A stretch of DNA of 64,000 nucleotides from JACVRW01 sp963728495 (GTDB lineage Bacteria > Actinomycetota > Thermoleophilia > Solirubrobacterales > Thermoleophilaceae): positions 558,001-622,000 of the forward strand of contig CAVSKI010000003.1 in assembly GCA_963728495.1 (NCBI GenBank), given 5' to 3'. This document shows, one piece after another, positions 9,339 through 19,576 of this stretch (positions within the stretch are counted from its first letter, which is position 1; every line of letters begins with the position of its first letter). The notes beneath the pieces were generated by a model. That model did no database searches, was not told the origin of the DNA, and saw only the letters and a program-made list of their open reading frames with translations. Both the position numbers and the translations under genes were made by a program.

Positions 9339-10018
9339 CCCTCCGCGCCCAGCTGCTCCAGCACCTGACGCGTGGCATAGACAGATTTCGAGCGATCGGC
9401 GCGCGGCTCGGTGTGCACGCCATCGTGCAACAGGATCACGTCGCCCTCGCGGGCCTTGAGGCAACGGCCGGCGATGTCGTCGGCGGTCTTTCGCTCCGCC
9501 CAGTCCCAGCCCGTGATCGACCACTGGACGGGCATGTAGCCGGCGCTCTTCACCGCGCGCAGCGTGCCTGGACGGCGGCGCCCCCACGGGCAGCGCATGA
9601 GCGACGCGCCGTCCACCTTCGAATACTCGATGTCGGCCGCCTGACTGGCCTCGTGGCAGAGGCGCAGCTCCTCCTTCACGCGGTCGGTCGAGCACAGCGC
9701 CAGCGTCGGATGGTTGAAGGTGTGGTTGCCGACGGCGTGGCCCGCGTCGCGAACCTCCTTCGCCAGCGCCGGCTCGCGCTCGACCCACTTGCCGATCTGG
9801 AAGAAGGTGGCGTGCGCTCCATGTCGTGCCAGCAGCGCCAGCAGCTCGGGTGTATAGGCCGGATTGGGGCCGTCGTCGTAGGTCAGCGCGATGCGCTTGC
9901 CCGCGTCGCGATTGCGAAAGATGGTCTTGCCGTAGAGCTGGGACTTGGGCACCTGGCCGTTGTAGTAGGCCAGCCCCAAGGCGCCGAGGCCGCCGAGGCC
10001 GAGTAGGCGGGCGGTCAC
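9293..10018 (-). CDS. polysaccharide deacetylase (NodB domain)
   Basis: 241 residues with a short hydrophobic N-terminus (ARLLGLGGLGALGLAYY) that is either a signal or membrane anchor. The NodB motifs are present: LTYDDGPN (catalytic Asp and metal Asp), HTFNHPTL (the two metal-binding His), MRCPWG (the RxPxG motif) and DVILLHDG (C-terminal His). The family removes N- or O-acetyl groups from envelope glycans such as peptidoglycan or exopolysaccharide. It overlaps the upstream glycosyltransferase gene by 4 bp (ATGA), so the two are translationally coupled. Confidence 0.93.
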   Translation of the reverse strand: MTARLLGLGGLGALGLAYYNGQVPKSQLYGKTIFRNRDAGKRIALTYDDGPNPAYTPELLALLARHGAHATFFQIGKWVEREPALAKEVRDAGHAVGNHTFNHPTLALCSTDRVKEELRLCHEASQAADIEYSKVDGASLMRCPWGRRRPGTLRAVKSAGYMPVQWSITGWDWAERKTADDIAGRCLKAREGDVILLHDGVHTEPRADRSKSVYATRQVLEQLGAEGYEFVTIPELVKPAS

Positions 10019-11154
10019 GGCATGCCCTCCGTGGTCGAGCGCCGCCGCGGCGTGGGCCGGCGCGCGGTCCGCCGCTCGCGGCGCAGCTCACGCGGCGCCG
10101 CCTCGGCCACCTCGGTCGCCTGATCTTCGATGGTCCGCAATGTGTCCTCGTTTCCTACTTGCTCGTAGCCGGCCAGAGCCTGTTCGAACTCGGGCATCCG
10201 CTCCATGAACTCGCTGAGCGCCGCCTTGGTGGTGCGCTCCACGCACATGCCGTAGCCGAGACGCTCCAGGTAGCGGCCGTTCATCAGCTGCTCGAACTGG
10301 CCCTTCAGGGGTACCGACAGCAGTGGCTTGCCCAGGAACACGGCTTCGCTCATTAGCGAGAAGCCGCCTCCGGCGACCACGCCCCGGGCGGTGCGCAGCG
10401 CCTCAACGAAACCGTCGTTGGAGGGAGGCCGAAACTCGATGTTCCCGTCGACCACGGGCTCGTCCGGACCGCCGCGCATGCCATAGACGAGGCACCGTAC
10501 CCCACTCGCGCGCAGCGCTTCGATCTGCCGCTTGGCGCCGCTGGAATACACCACCAGGTGGTCCCCCTCCTCTGGCTTGGCCCGTTCGATCTCCGGTCTG
10601 ACGATCGGCGGGACGAGCGTGGTGCCACGGCGCGCCAGCGGCGGGTGAAAGAACGTGAGCACGACGTAGCGGGTGGCGCCGGGAACCATCTCTCGCGTTA
10701 CGGCGCGAGCAACGAGGTAGTCGTCGCGCTGCTGCCCGATGATCTCCTTGTCGTGGCGACAGCGGTCGATCATGTTGATGTTGTCGACCGCCACCAGCGG
10801 CGTGCGCGTCCAGCGGGCATAGATGCCCGAGAGCGGCTCGAAGTCGCTGATCACCACGTCCGGCTTCCACTCGTCGACCATGGCCATCCAGTGGTGGATC
10901 GTCTCGGGGATCCCGTGGCGCGCCAGGCGAACGTTCTGGACGACCGTAGCCCAGCGCTTTATCTGACCGTCCCCCATCGCGAACGTGGGGCCGAAGATCT
11001 CGTCAACGCGCGGGAGCACCGCACCGAGGTGACGCAACGCCGCTCCCGACGCGACCACCCGAACGTCGTGGCTTTCGAGCAGATGGTCGATCACCACGTG
11101 CGAGCGCGTGGCGTGGCCCATACCTTCGCCGTTGACTCCGTAGAGGATCCTCAT
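10015..11154 (-). CDS. GT-B glycosyltransferase, GT28/UDP-glycosyltransferase-like
   Basis: 379 residues starting MRILYGVNGEGMGHATRS, the glycine-rich acceptor loop of MurG/UGT-like GT-B enzymes. The C-terminal half has the nucleotide-sugar region FRPPSNDGFVEALRTARGVV and GGGFSLMSEAVFLGKPLLSVP, in which the Glu after SLMS corresponds to the usual sugar-contacting acidic residue. The last 40 residues are basic and Pro-rich, perhaps membrane-associated. Substrate unknown. Coupled by a 4-bp overlap to the NodB deacetylase, so the pair likely builds and then deacetylates the same glycan or glycolipid (inference). Confidence 0.85.
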   Translation of the reverse strand: MRILYGVNGEGMGHATRSHVVIDHLLESHDVRVVASGAALRHLGAVLPRVDEIFGPTFAMGDGQIKRWATVVQNVRLARHGIPETIHHWMAMVDEWKPDVVISDFEPLSGIYARWTRTPLVAVDNINMIDRCRHDKEIIGQQRDDYLVARAVTREMVPGATRYVVLTFFHPPLARRGTTLVPPIVRPEIERAKPEEGDHLVVYSSGAKRQIEALRASGVRCLVYGMRGGPDEPVVDGNIEFRPPSNDGFVEALRTARGVVAGGGFSLMSEAVFLGKPLLSVPLKGQFEQLMNGRYLERLGYGMCVERTTKAALSEFMERMPEFEQALAGYEQVGNEDTLRTIEDQATEVAEAAPRELRRERRTARRPTPRRRSTTEGMP

Positions 11155-11169
11155 GATGGCGGGGCCAGC

Positions 11170-13353
11170 CTACCCGCCCGCGAACTGGCGCCGCCGAAGT
11201 GCCCGCACGCGCTCGCCGTTGAGCTCGTCGACCGCGGGCAGGAACTTACCCTGGTCGTAGCCGTCGACGGCGATCAGGCTGACCGGGAGCCCGCGCTCGC
11301 GCGCGCAGCGGTGCGCGCGCTCGAGCAAGAAGCGCCTGGTCTGGAAGGGACGGTTGGCCGACAATTTCGGCGGGAAGTAGTCGGCCCAGTGGTTGAGCAT
11401 CAGGAACGGGCTGTCCGCGTCCCCGCGTTCCCGGCGGCAACTGAGCTGGTCAGGCTTCTTGGCGCCGAGGGGCGTGTCCTGCACGAAGGTGAACCCGTCG
11501 AGGTACCAGGGAACCGTGCCGTCGGCGTCCTTCTCGCTCAGTACGACCACGCGCTTGTTGCGCCGTACGAGCGAGCCCAGCGTGGGCAGCGGCTCGTCGT
11601 GCTTGAGCTCGGCCAGGTAGCGATCGAGCCCGGCGCTCTCGAAGACCTTGGCGATGTCCGCCGGCGGCGCGTAGGGCTCGATGAACAGGATCACGACCTC
11701 GCCGCGGTTGGCCTCGAGAAACTCGCGGATCTCGGTCAGCGAATTGACCATCTTGGTGGCGCCGATCTCGCACACCGTGTGGCACAGCCACAGTTCGGGC
11801 TCCCCGGCGCCCTCGCCGGCGCCCAGGCGCCCGACGAGCCGCTCCGCGGCCTTGAGCACGTTGGGCGGAAGGGCCTTCGCCACGCGGTTGCGCGACCGGC
11901 CCTCGGCAGCGAAGTCGGTCCGCACCTTGCCCTGGTCGTCCTCGACTCCCCAATGGGCATCGATGAGGAACAACCGGATGCCGTCCAGCAGCTGGCGCTT
12001 GATGGTCCGTCTCTGGTTGGCGATGTACCAGCCCGGACTGTCCGCGGCGGAGAACGAATTGTGCGTGCCGGCGAATACGGCCTCGTTAAGACGCAGCTCA
12101 CACAGGGCCACCGCGCCGTTGCAAGCGCCCGACCGGGTCGGCACCGTACTGGCCAGGGCACCCTGCTCCCCGTCGTCGGCGGTGAACACGAGCACGAGTG
12201 CGACCAGCACGGCCACACACAAGCCGCCGGCGGTGGCCGCCACAGCGAACGCGCGACGGCGCGAGCGCTCGCCCCCCGGCGCAGCGGCTGAAGCGGGTTG
12301 GATCATGGCCAGTAGCTCGCTGGCGCCATAGAAGATGAGAAACGCGCCGGCGACGATCGCCGCGAGCTCGAGCGCCAGCATCGGACTGAGCACCACGAGC
12401 ACGCCCAGGAGCAGCGCCCCGACGCCTCGAAGAGCACGCCCCCAGCGGGTGCGCGTGGGGCCCGCGATCCGGCGGCGCAAGCGCGTGACCGGCTGCTCGA
12501 CGTCCTCGGGATCCAGCGCGGCCGCGGCCGCACCTACAACGAACCCGGCGAGCGCCAGGAGAAAAGCGCCGGCAACGAGGTCGGCCAGAAAGGCGTCGAG
12601 CAGGCCGCCCACAGCGCCCCGGACGTCGGCGTCGGTCAGCTCGTCCTCACCCACCACACCGGCCAGGGTCCGGGCGCGCAGGACCAGCAGAGCAGCGGCC
12701 AGCAGAGCGGCAGAGGCTCCGATGGCTATCCCCGAGCGCAGCACCGCCACGCGGCGGTCGGGCGCAATGGCGATCGCCACGATCAACACCAGCAGCCCGA
12801 GCAGCGGCAACACGATTCCCAGCGGGCGCACGGCATCGGCCACGGCCAGCGTTTGGCCGGCGAACTCGCGGCGGCGAAGCGCGAGCAGGTCGCCCTCGAT
12901 GTCCTTGGGCAGCTGCGACGCGAGCTCGGGCGACACCGATTTGAGCCCGAAACGCACGAGCTGGGTGGCGTCGGCTATGTCGAACAGCGCGTTCTTCTTG
13001 TCGCGCACGAAGAAGACGCGGTTGGTCTCCACCGCCGCCTTGCGAAAGATGGTTCTGAAAGGCGGCGTCTGAATCACGGCATCGACCACTGTCTCGAGCA
13101 GCGGGCGCGCCGCCACCAGGTCGGTCGATCCGCGATCGATCAGGTTGACGACGATCTCGCGCCCCACCACCCGACGCACACCGTCATCCTCGAGAGCGGC
13201 CACCGCGCGATCGGCGAAGGCCTCCGGTTCAAGGACCTGGGTGCGGAGGTAGTAGGTGACGCTCCCGGCGAGCAGCAGCGCCGCTCCCAGAACAACGAGC
13301 ACCACGCTGGCCACCCCTCGCGCCCGGCTTGAGACGCGTTGGTTGCGGTTCAT
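11170..13353 (-). CDS. multi-pass membrane protein with PLC-like phosphodiesterase domain
   Basis: 727 residues. The first 420 hold an N-terminal transmembrane anchor, an extracytoplasmic-looking region (about 40-190) and several more membrane segments up to about residue 400. After a Cys-containing linker, residues 430-720 resemble the PI-PLC X-type TIM barrel: FAGTHNSFS and LIDAHWG supply the two expected catalytic His, and VILFIEPYAPP and SEKDADG fit later strands. Such proteins cleave phosphodiester bonds of phospholipids or glycans, here probably outside the membrane. It lies 15 bp upstream of the GT28-like gene in the same direction, and its start is divergent from the next gene with a 26-bp gap. 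Confidence 0.75.
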   Translation of the reverse strand: MNRNQRVSSRARGVASVVLVVLGAALLLAGSVTYYLRTQVLEPEAFADRAVAALEDDGVRRVVGREIVVNLIDRGSTDLVAARPLLETVVDAVIQTPPFRTIFRKAAVETNRVFFVRDKKNALFDIADATQLVRFGLKSVSPELASQLPKDIEGDLLALRRREFAGQTLAVADAVRPLGIVLPLLGLLVLIVAIAIAPDRRVAVLRSGIAIGASAALLAAALLVLRARTLAGVVGEDELTDADVRGAVGGLLDAFLADLVAGAFLLALAGFVVGAAAAALDPEDVEQPVTRLRRRIAGPTRTRWGRALRGVGALLLGVLVVLSPMLALELAAIVAGAFLIFYGASELLAMIQPASAAAPGGERSRRRAFAVAATAGGLCVAVLVALVLVFTADDGEQGALASTVPTRSGACNGAVALCELRLNEAVFAGTHNSFSAADSPGWYIANQRRTIKRQLLDGIRLFLIDAHWGVEDDQGKVRTDFAAEGRSRNRVAKALPPNVLKAAERLVGRLGAGEGAGEPELWLCHTVCEIGATKMVNSLTEIREFLEANRGEVVILFIEPYAPPADIAKVFESAGLDRYLAELKHDEPLPTLGSLVRRNKRVVVLSEKDADGTVPWYLDGFTFVQDTPLGAKKPDQLSCRRERGDADSPFLMLNHWADYFPPKLSANRPFQTRRFLLERAHRCARERGLPVSLIAVDGYDQGKFLPAVDELNGERVRALRRRQFAGG

Positions 13354-13379
13354 GCGAGCCCGCGCTTAGGGTAACCACT

Positions 13380-14171
13380 ATGAGCTGGCTCGCCCAATTC
13401 GTGATCGAGCTCGAAGGAGGCCAGACCTTCCTCTCCGACGACGGAGCGCGGTCCGGGCTGATCCTGCTGGGGACGATGCTGCTCTCGTTTCTCTTCATCC
13501 GCACCAGCGCGCGGCTCATGCGCAGCCCCAAGGTCACGTGGTGGCCGGGAAGCATCGAAACCGAGGGCGGACTGCACGTGCACCACCTCGTCTTCGGAAT
13601 CGTGATGATGCTGATCGGGGGCTTCGTGCTCGCGCTCTCACCGGGGAGCCCGTGGCTCGAGATCTTCGCCGGCGTGTTCGGCATCGGCGCCGGGCTGACG
13701 TTGGACGAATACGCCCTATGGCTGCACCTGGAAGATGTGTACTGGTCCGAGGAGGGGCGGCGTTCGGTCGACGCGGTGCTGGTCGCGACCATCGTGGCCG
13801 GCCTAGTGCTGCTGGGCTTCCTGCCCGTGGGCACGGATGACGGCGTGCCGGTGATCATCGTCACGGTCCTGGTCGTGCTGGCTATCTCCGCGGTGGCCAT
13901 CCTCAAGGGCAAGGTCTTCATGGGAATCGCGGGCATGCTCTTCCCGCTCGTCGGCGTGATAGGCGCCATCCGGCTGGCCAAGCCCGGCTCTCCATGGGCC
14001 AACCGGCGCTACAAGCCGGGCAGCAAGAAGCTCGCCCGGGCCGAGAAGCGCTACGGCAAGCACACGGCGCGCTATCAGCGTTTCCAGGACCAGATCGCCG
14101 GAGCGCCCCACCTCGACGGCCCCAAGCCCAAGGCCGCCAAGCCCGAGCGCGACGAGGTTCAGCAGCCCTAG
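13380..14171 (+). CDS. integral membrane protein of unknown function
   Basis: 263 residues from ATG at 13380; upstream in-frame codons overlap the divergent membrane PLC gene, so the shorter start is preferred. There are about six hydrophobic segments (for example GLILLGTMLLSFLFI, LVFGIVMMLIGGFVLAL, VLVATIVAGLVLLGFLPV, VPVIIVTVLVVLAISAV) and a basic, Lys/Pro-rich C-terminal tail after residue 210. A His-rich patch LHVHHLVFG precedes the second segment. Similar proteins occur in actinobacteria with no assigned role. Its stop is interleaved with the stop of the convergent reductase gene (4-bp gap). Confidence 0.75.
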   Translation: MSWLAQFVIELEGGQTFLSDDGARSGLILLGTMLLSFLFIRTSARLMRSPKVTWWPGSIETEGGLHVHHLVFGIVMMLIGGFVLALSPGSPWLEIFAGVFGIGAGLTLDEYALWLHLEDVYWSEEGRRSVDAVLVATIVAGLVLLGFLPVGTDDGVPVIIVTVLVVLAISAVAILKGKVFMGIAGMLFPLVGVIGAIRLAKPGSPWANRRYKPGSKKLARAEKRYGKHTARYQRFQDQIAGAPHLDGPKPKAAKPERDEVQQP

Positions 14172-14175
14172 ATGA

Positions 14176-15600
<1,425 letters not shown>

Positions 15601-15612
15601 GAAGGGACGAGT

Positions 15613-16281
15613 CTAGGCAGAGCCCTTCGGCTCCTCCTCCTCCATGACCAGGTCGATCGCGGAAACCGACTGCAGCGATTTTACGACCACCGGCTCTTCC
15701 TCGTCCTCGGCCTCGGCCACCCGCACGGGAACCGGGACGGGAGCGGGCTCGGGTTCAGGCTCGGGCTCGCGGGTGGGCAGCACGATGGGGGTCGGGATCG
15801 CGGCAACCTCGGCAACGGCGGTCAACGGCGCCTTCGCGGGGTCGGCGGACACGATCATCGTCCCGGCCGCCAGGTCGCCCAGGCGCCCGCGGCGCTCCCC
15901 CGTGACCAGCATGACGATCAGTCCGACCAGGTACAGGAACAGCCCGTCGATCAGGCGCAGGACGGTGCGCACCGCGATGTCGCCCATTCCAGCGGGTTCG
16001 CCGTCGAGCCCGACGACTCGGATCTTCATCACCCTCTTACCGAGCGTCTGCCCGCCGCCCGATTCGCAGGCGAAGTAGTAGTAGAGCGCCCAGGCGGCGA
16101 TCACGGCCGCAATCGCGAGGCCCGCTTTCCCGTACTCCGCACCGGTGAGTCCCGCGGCGTAGCCGATCACAAGCGCGCCCGCAAGCACGACCATGAGATC
16201 GATGATCCCGGCGAGCACACGGCGGTTGTCCAGCTGAGGGCCGTTGGCGGGCATGGCGGAAGCGTGGGCGATGGCGTTCAT
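15613..16281 (-). CDS. RDD-family membrane protein
   Basis: About 222 residues. RDD signature: NRRVLAGIIDLMVVLAGAL at the start of the domain and VLRLIDGLFLYLVGLIVML in the second half, with QTLGKRVMKIRVV between, as in the family. Three to four membrane segments are followed by an acidic and Pro/Glu-rich cytoplasmic tail (PTREPEPEPEPAPVPVPV). Function unknown; RDD proteins may be ion transporters. The frame is open to 16353, but that would overlap the start of the divergent phosphatase gene, so the internal ATG at 16281 (or 16254) is more likely; none has a strong ribosome-binding site. Confidence 0.8.
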   Translation of the reverse strand: MNAIAHASAMPANGPQLDNRRVLAGIIDLMVVLAGALVIGYAAGLTGAEYGKAGLAIAAVIAAWALYYYFACESGGGQTLGKRVMKIRVVGLDGEPAGMGDIAVRTVLRLIDGLFLYLVGLIVMLVTGERRGRLGDLAAGTMIVSADPAKAPLTAVAEVAAIPTPIVLPTREPEPEPEPAPVPVPVRVAEAEDEEEPVVVKSLQSVSAIDLVMEEEEPKGSA

Positions 16282-16351
16282 GGCGAGGCCATCGGCAGCG
16301 GAGCCACAGCCCTTTACGCCGGCGCACGGCGATTGGGCGATAGTTCGCGTC

Positions 16352-17857
16352 ATGCAGAAGGTTGCCGTGGCCGATTTGGGCTCGAACTCCTGGCGGCTCG
16401 TGGTTTACGGACACGAGCCGGGTACGCCGTGGTGGAGCCTGGTGGACGAGATCCGCGAGGCTGTGCGCATCAGCGCCGGACTGGCCGAGACCGGCGAGCT
16501 GAGACCCGAGCGGATCGATCGCGCCCTGCACACCGCCGCGGTCTTCGACTCGTTCTGCCACAGCCTGGAAATCGACCAGGTGGAGACGGTGGCCACGAGC
16601 GCGATCCGCGACGCCCGAAACGGGGAACCGCTGCTGCAGGACATCAGGGATCAAACCGATCTCGACCCGCGCGTGATCAGCGGACAGGAGGAGGCCCGCT
16701 ACGGCTATCTGGCGATAGCCAACTCCACGACCATCGAGCACGGATTCGGGCTCGACATGGGCGGCGGCAGCATCCAGGCGCTGCGTATCGAAGACCGGCA
16801 GCTTTCCGCTTCGGCGTCGCTACGGCTCGGCTCGGTGCGGGTGAGCGAGGAATATCTACCCGGGAAGAAGGCACCGAAGAAGGCGATGAAGGCGCTGCGC
16901 AAGAAGGTGGCCGACGACCTCGAGGCGCTCGAGTGGTGGGCGGGAGGCGGACGGATAGTCGGTATCGGCGGCACCATCCGCAATCTTGCGGCGGCGGCGA
17001 TGAAACGCGCCGACCTCCCTTCGCTCGACGTCCAGGGATTCGAACTCGAACGCGAAGAGCTCGAGGAGCTGATCGAGCTGCTGGCCTCCAAGCCGGCGGA
17101 CAAGCGCGGAGAGGTTGGCGGCATCAAGCCCGACCGGGGCGACGTGATCCTCGGCGGGGCGCTGGTGCTGGCGGCGGCGCTCGACACCGGCGGCTTCGAC
17201 CGCATCGAGGTGAGCGAGGCCGGGCTGCGCGAGGGGATCTTCTTCGAGCGCGTCTGTGGGCCGGACGGGCTCTTCGACGACGTCCGGCGCGAGTCGGTGG
17301 AGAACCTGGGGCACCGCTTCACCAGCGACCCAGGCCACGTGAGCCGGGTGGCTGCGCTCTCGCTGGCCGTGTTCGACGGTCTCGCCGAGGTCGGCCTACA
17401 CGAGCTCGGGGCCGAGGAGCGCGAGCTGCTCTGGGCCGCCTGCCAGCTCCACGACATCGGCGTGGCGATCGACTACGACGATCACCACCACCACTCCCAC
17501 TACCTGATCCTCAATGCCGGCCTGCCCGGGTTCAGCCCGCGCGAACTGGTGCTCATAGGGCTGATCGCGCGCTACCACCGCAAGGGCGAGCCCGACGCCT
17601 CGGAGCTCGGTGACCTCGCCCAGGAGGGAGACGATCACCGCCTGCGCCTACTCAGCGGGATCATCCGGCTGGCCGAGCAGTTCGAACGCAGCCGCGACGG
17701 CGCCATCCGTCAGGTGAGCATCGCCACCCGCAACGGAACGGTGGCGCTCGATACCGAGGTGGACCTCGCCCTCGACTCGAGCGTGCCCATCTGGGCGGCC
17801 CGGCGCAACGCCGACCTGCTGGGCGACGCGCTCGGGCGTAAGGTCGAGATCCTCTAG
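16352..17857 (+). CDS. ppx: exopolyphosphatase / Ppx-GppA phosphatase with HD domain
   Basis: 501 residues from ATG at 16352, where the conserved start VAVADLGSNSWRLVV begins. The actin-like ATPase fold follows: ATSAIRDARN, GLDMGGGSIQ (phosphate-binding loop 2) and GIGGTIRNLA. After about residue 300 an HD-type domain is present with CQLHDIG near residue 367 and an unusual run of four to five His (DDHHHHSH). Ppx/GppA enzymes hydrolyse terminal phosphates of polyphosphate or pppGpp. The length with the C-terminal HD part matches the long Ppx form. Confidence 0.92.
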   Translation: MQKVAVADLGSNSWRLVVYGHEPGTPWWSLVDEIREAVRISAGLAETGELRPERIDRALHTAAVFDSFCHSLEIDQVETVATSAIRDARNGEPLLQDIRDQTDLDPRVISGQEEARYGYLAIANSTTIEHGFGLDMGGGSIQALRIEDRQLSASASLRLGSVRVSEEYLPGKKAPKKAMKALRKKVADDLEALEWWAGGGRIVGIGGTIRNLAAAAMKRADLPSLDVQGFELEREELEELIELLASKPADKRGEVGGIKPDRGDVILGGALVLAAALDTGGFDRIEVSEAGLREGIFFERVCGPDGLFDDVRRESVENLGHRFTSDPGHVSRVAALSLAVFDGLAEVGLHELGAEERELLWAACQLHDIGVAIDYDDHHHHSHYLILNAGLPGFSPRELVLIGLIARYHRKGEPDASELGDLAQEGDDHRLRLLSGIIRLAEQFERSRDGAIRQVSIATRNGTVALDTEVDLALDSSVPIWAARRNADLLGDALGRKVEIL

Positions 17858-17869
17858 ATGGCTGATTAA

Positions 17870-19282
17870 TGAGCGCGTTGGTGGATCCTGGCCGGCTCCT
17901 CGGTCGGCCTCTTCATGCTGATGCTGGACTCGACCGCGATCGCGCTGGCGCTGCCCTCGATCCGGATCGACCTGGGGGCCTCGGGCTCCGGGATCCAGTG
18001 GGCGCAGAACATCTATCTGCTCGCGCTCGCGGCGCTCGTGACGACCCTGGGCCGGATCGGCGATCTGGTTGGCCGCCGCCTCGTGTTCTGCGCGGGGTTG
18101 ATCGTCTTCTCGCTCGGGTCGGTAGTGAGCGCGCAGGCCGATTCGATCGCCGTTCTGGTGGCCGGCCGCGCCGTCCAGGGCGTGGGGGCGGCCGCGATGC
18201 TGGCCCTGTCGCTGGCGATCGCGACGCTGGCCTTCTCTGCCGAGCAGCGTCCGCGAGCCATCGGCATCTGGGCCGCCGTGTCGAGCGTCGCCCTGGCGGT
18301 CGGGCCGCTCGTGGGCGGCGTGGTGGTGGAGATCGCCAGCTGGCGCTGGCTGTTTCTCCTGAACGTTCCGCTCGCGGTGATCTCCCTGGCCCTGCTCCTC
18401 GCCTACATGCCCGAGTCGCGCGACGAGAGCGCCGGCCGGCGCATCGACGTGGCCGGCGTGCTCGCGCTGAGCGCCGGGCTGACGCTTCTGGTGCTCGGGC
18501 TCGTTCAGGGCAAGAGCTGGGGCTGGGTCTCGCTGGGCACACTCGGCTCTTTGGCCGCCGCGCTGGTGCTGCTCGCCGTTTTCGTGATGGTCGAGCAGCG
18601 GGAGTCCGAGCCGATCATCGACCTCTCGCTGTTTCGCAACGGCCCATACCTCGGCGCGAGCGCGGCCGCGTTCGCACTCGTGGGCAGCTACTGGACTGTG
18701 ATGTTCCTGCTGCCGCAGTACCTCGACCTGGCGCTCGGGTTCTCGACGGCCCGCGCGGGAGTGCTGATGCTCCCGGTGACCGTGCCCATGGCCTTTCTCT
18801 CGCCCATCGTCGCTCGTCTGGTCGCGCGGGTGAGCGCCAGAGTGGTGATGACCGCCGGAATGGCCTGCGCCACGGCCGGAATGCTCTTTCTCACCCGCCT
18901 CGACGGCTCGTCCAACTACTACGACGTGGCCCCCGGCCTGCTCCTCTTCGGCTTGGCGCTGGGCTTTGTCTACGCCCCCATGTCGGCGGCCGCGATGGCT
19001 GCCCTGCCGGCCGAGAAGGCGGGAGTCGCCTCCGGTGCGCTCGCGATGGTCCGCTGCCTGGCCGGCGCCGTCCTGCTGGCCGGCGCCGGGGCGGTGTTCC
19101 AGCACGTGCAGGTGGAGGATCGCCTCGCGGGCGCATCCTTCGAAGGGGCGTTCGCGGCCGGCATAGCGGACACCGCCTGGCTGCTCTCAGCCGTACTGCT
19201 GGCCGGCACGGTGCTCACCTGGCTGCTGGTGCGCTCGGCGCACGACGCGCGGCAGCCGCACCACCGGCGTTTTCACCTGTAG
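17870..19282 (+). CDS. MFS drug exporter (DHA2/EmrB type), 5' end damaged
   Basis: The open frame encodes a 12-14 segment transporter with motif A-like GRIGDLVGRRLVF and the DHA2 hallmark LDSTAIALALPSI in segment 1. The first ATG in the frame (17915) falls inside segment 1; the upstream codons read ARWWILAGSSVGLF, the expected first half of that segment, but start right after TGA at 17870. An ATG at 17869 is one base out: deleting a single A after it would give MARWWILAGSSVGLFML. So a single-base indel, real or from sequencing, probably explains the missing start. Otherwise the protein of 455 residues from 17915 would lack part of segment 1. Coordinates start at the first codon after the ATG overlap. 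Confidence 0.75.
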
Positions 19283-19293
19283 GCCGGTGGCGT

Positions 19294-19570
19294 GGGGTGG
19301 GTTCGATGCGCCGCTGCGCCTTTCGTTTGCGCTGCGCGATCCGCGGTGCGTCGGGGAGACGAATCCGGCCGCCGCTTGGGGAGCTGTCCTGCCCTGGTGT
19401 CGCAGCACGACACCAATCCAGGACAGGACCGCGAAACCGCGTTACGGCAACGTGACAAAGCTCACAAGGCGGCCGCGTCCACCTTTGGTTGCCTGCCTTT
19501 CGCACGCCGGCACCCTGCAGCGGCAAACTCGCGCAGCGCCGGGCGGGTCCGCGGACGGCGACCCCAGATC
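19294..19570 (+). mobile_element. repeat element copy A (MITE-like), with 77-nt structured core
   Basis: The 294-bp gap between the MFS gene and the convergent FAH gene is filled by one copy of an element found again, inverted, at 53450-53805. The core at 19385-19461 matches the other copy at 70 of 77 positions by hand alignment. Within it CTGTCCT and AGGACAG, then GGTGTCG and CGACACC, form a long hairpin with a symmetric internal loop and a five-base apex; CGCGAAACCGCG forms a second small hairpin. Outer parts also match in blocks (ATGCGCCGCT, TGCGCTGCGCGA, CTCGCGCAGCGCCGGG). One end reads CCCCAGATC like the terminal repeat of copy B; the other end (GGTGGGTTC) is degenerate. No coding sequence is evident. 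Confidence 0.7.
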
Positions 19571-19576
19571 GAGCCT

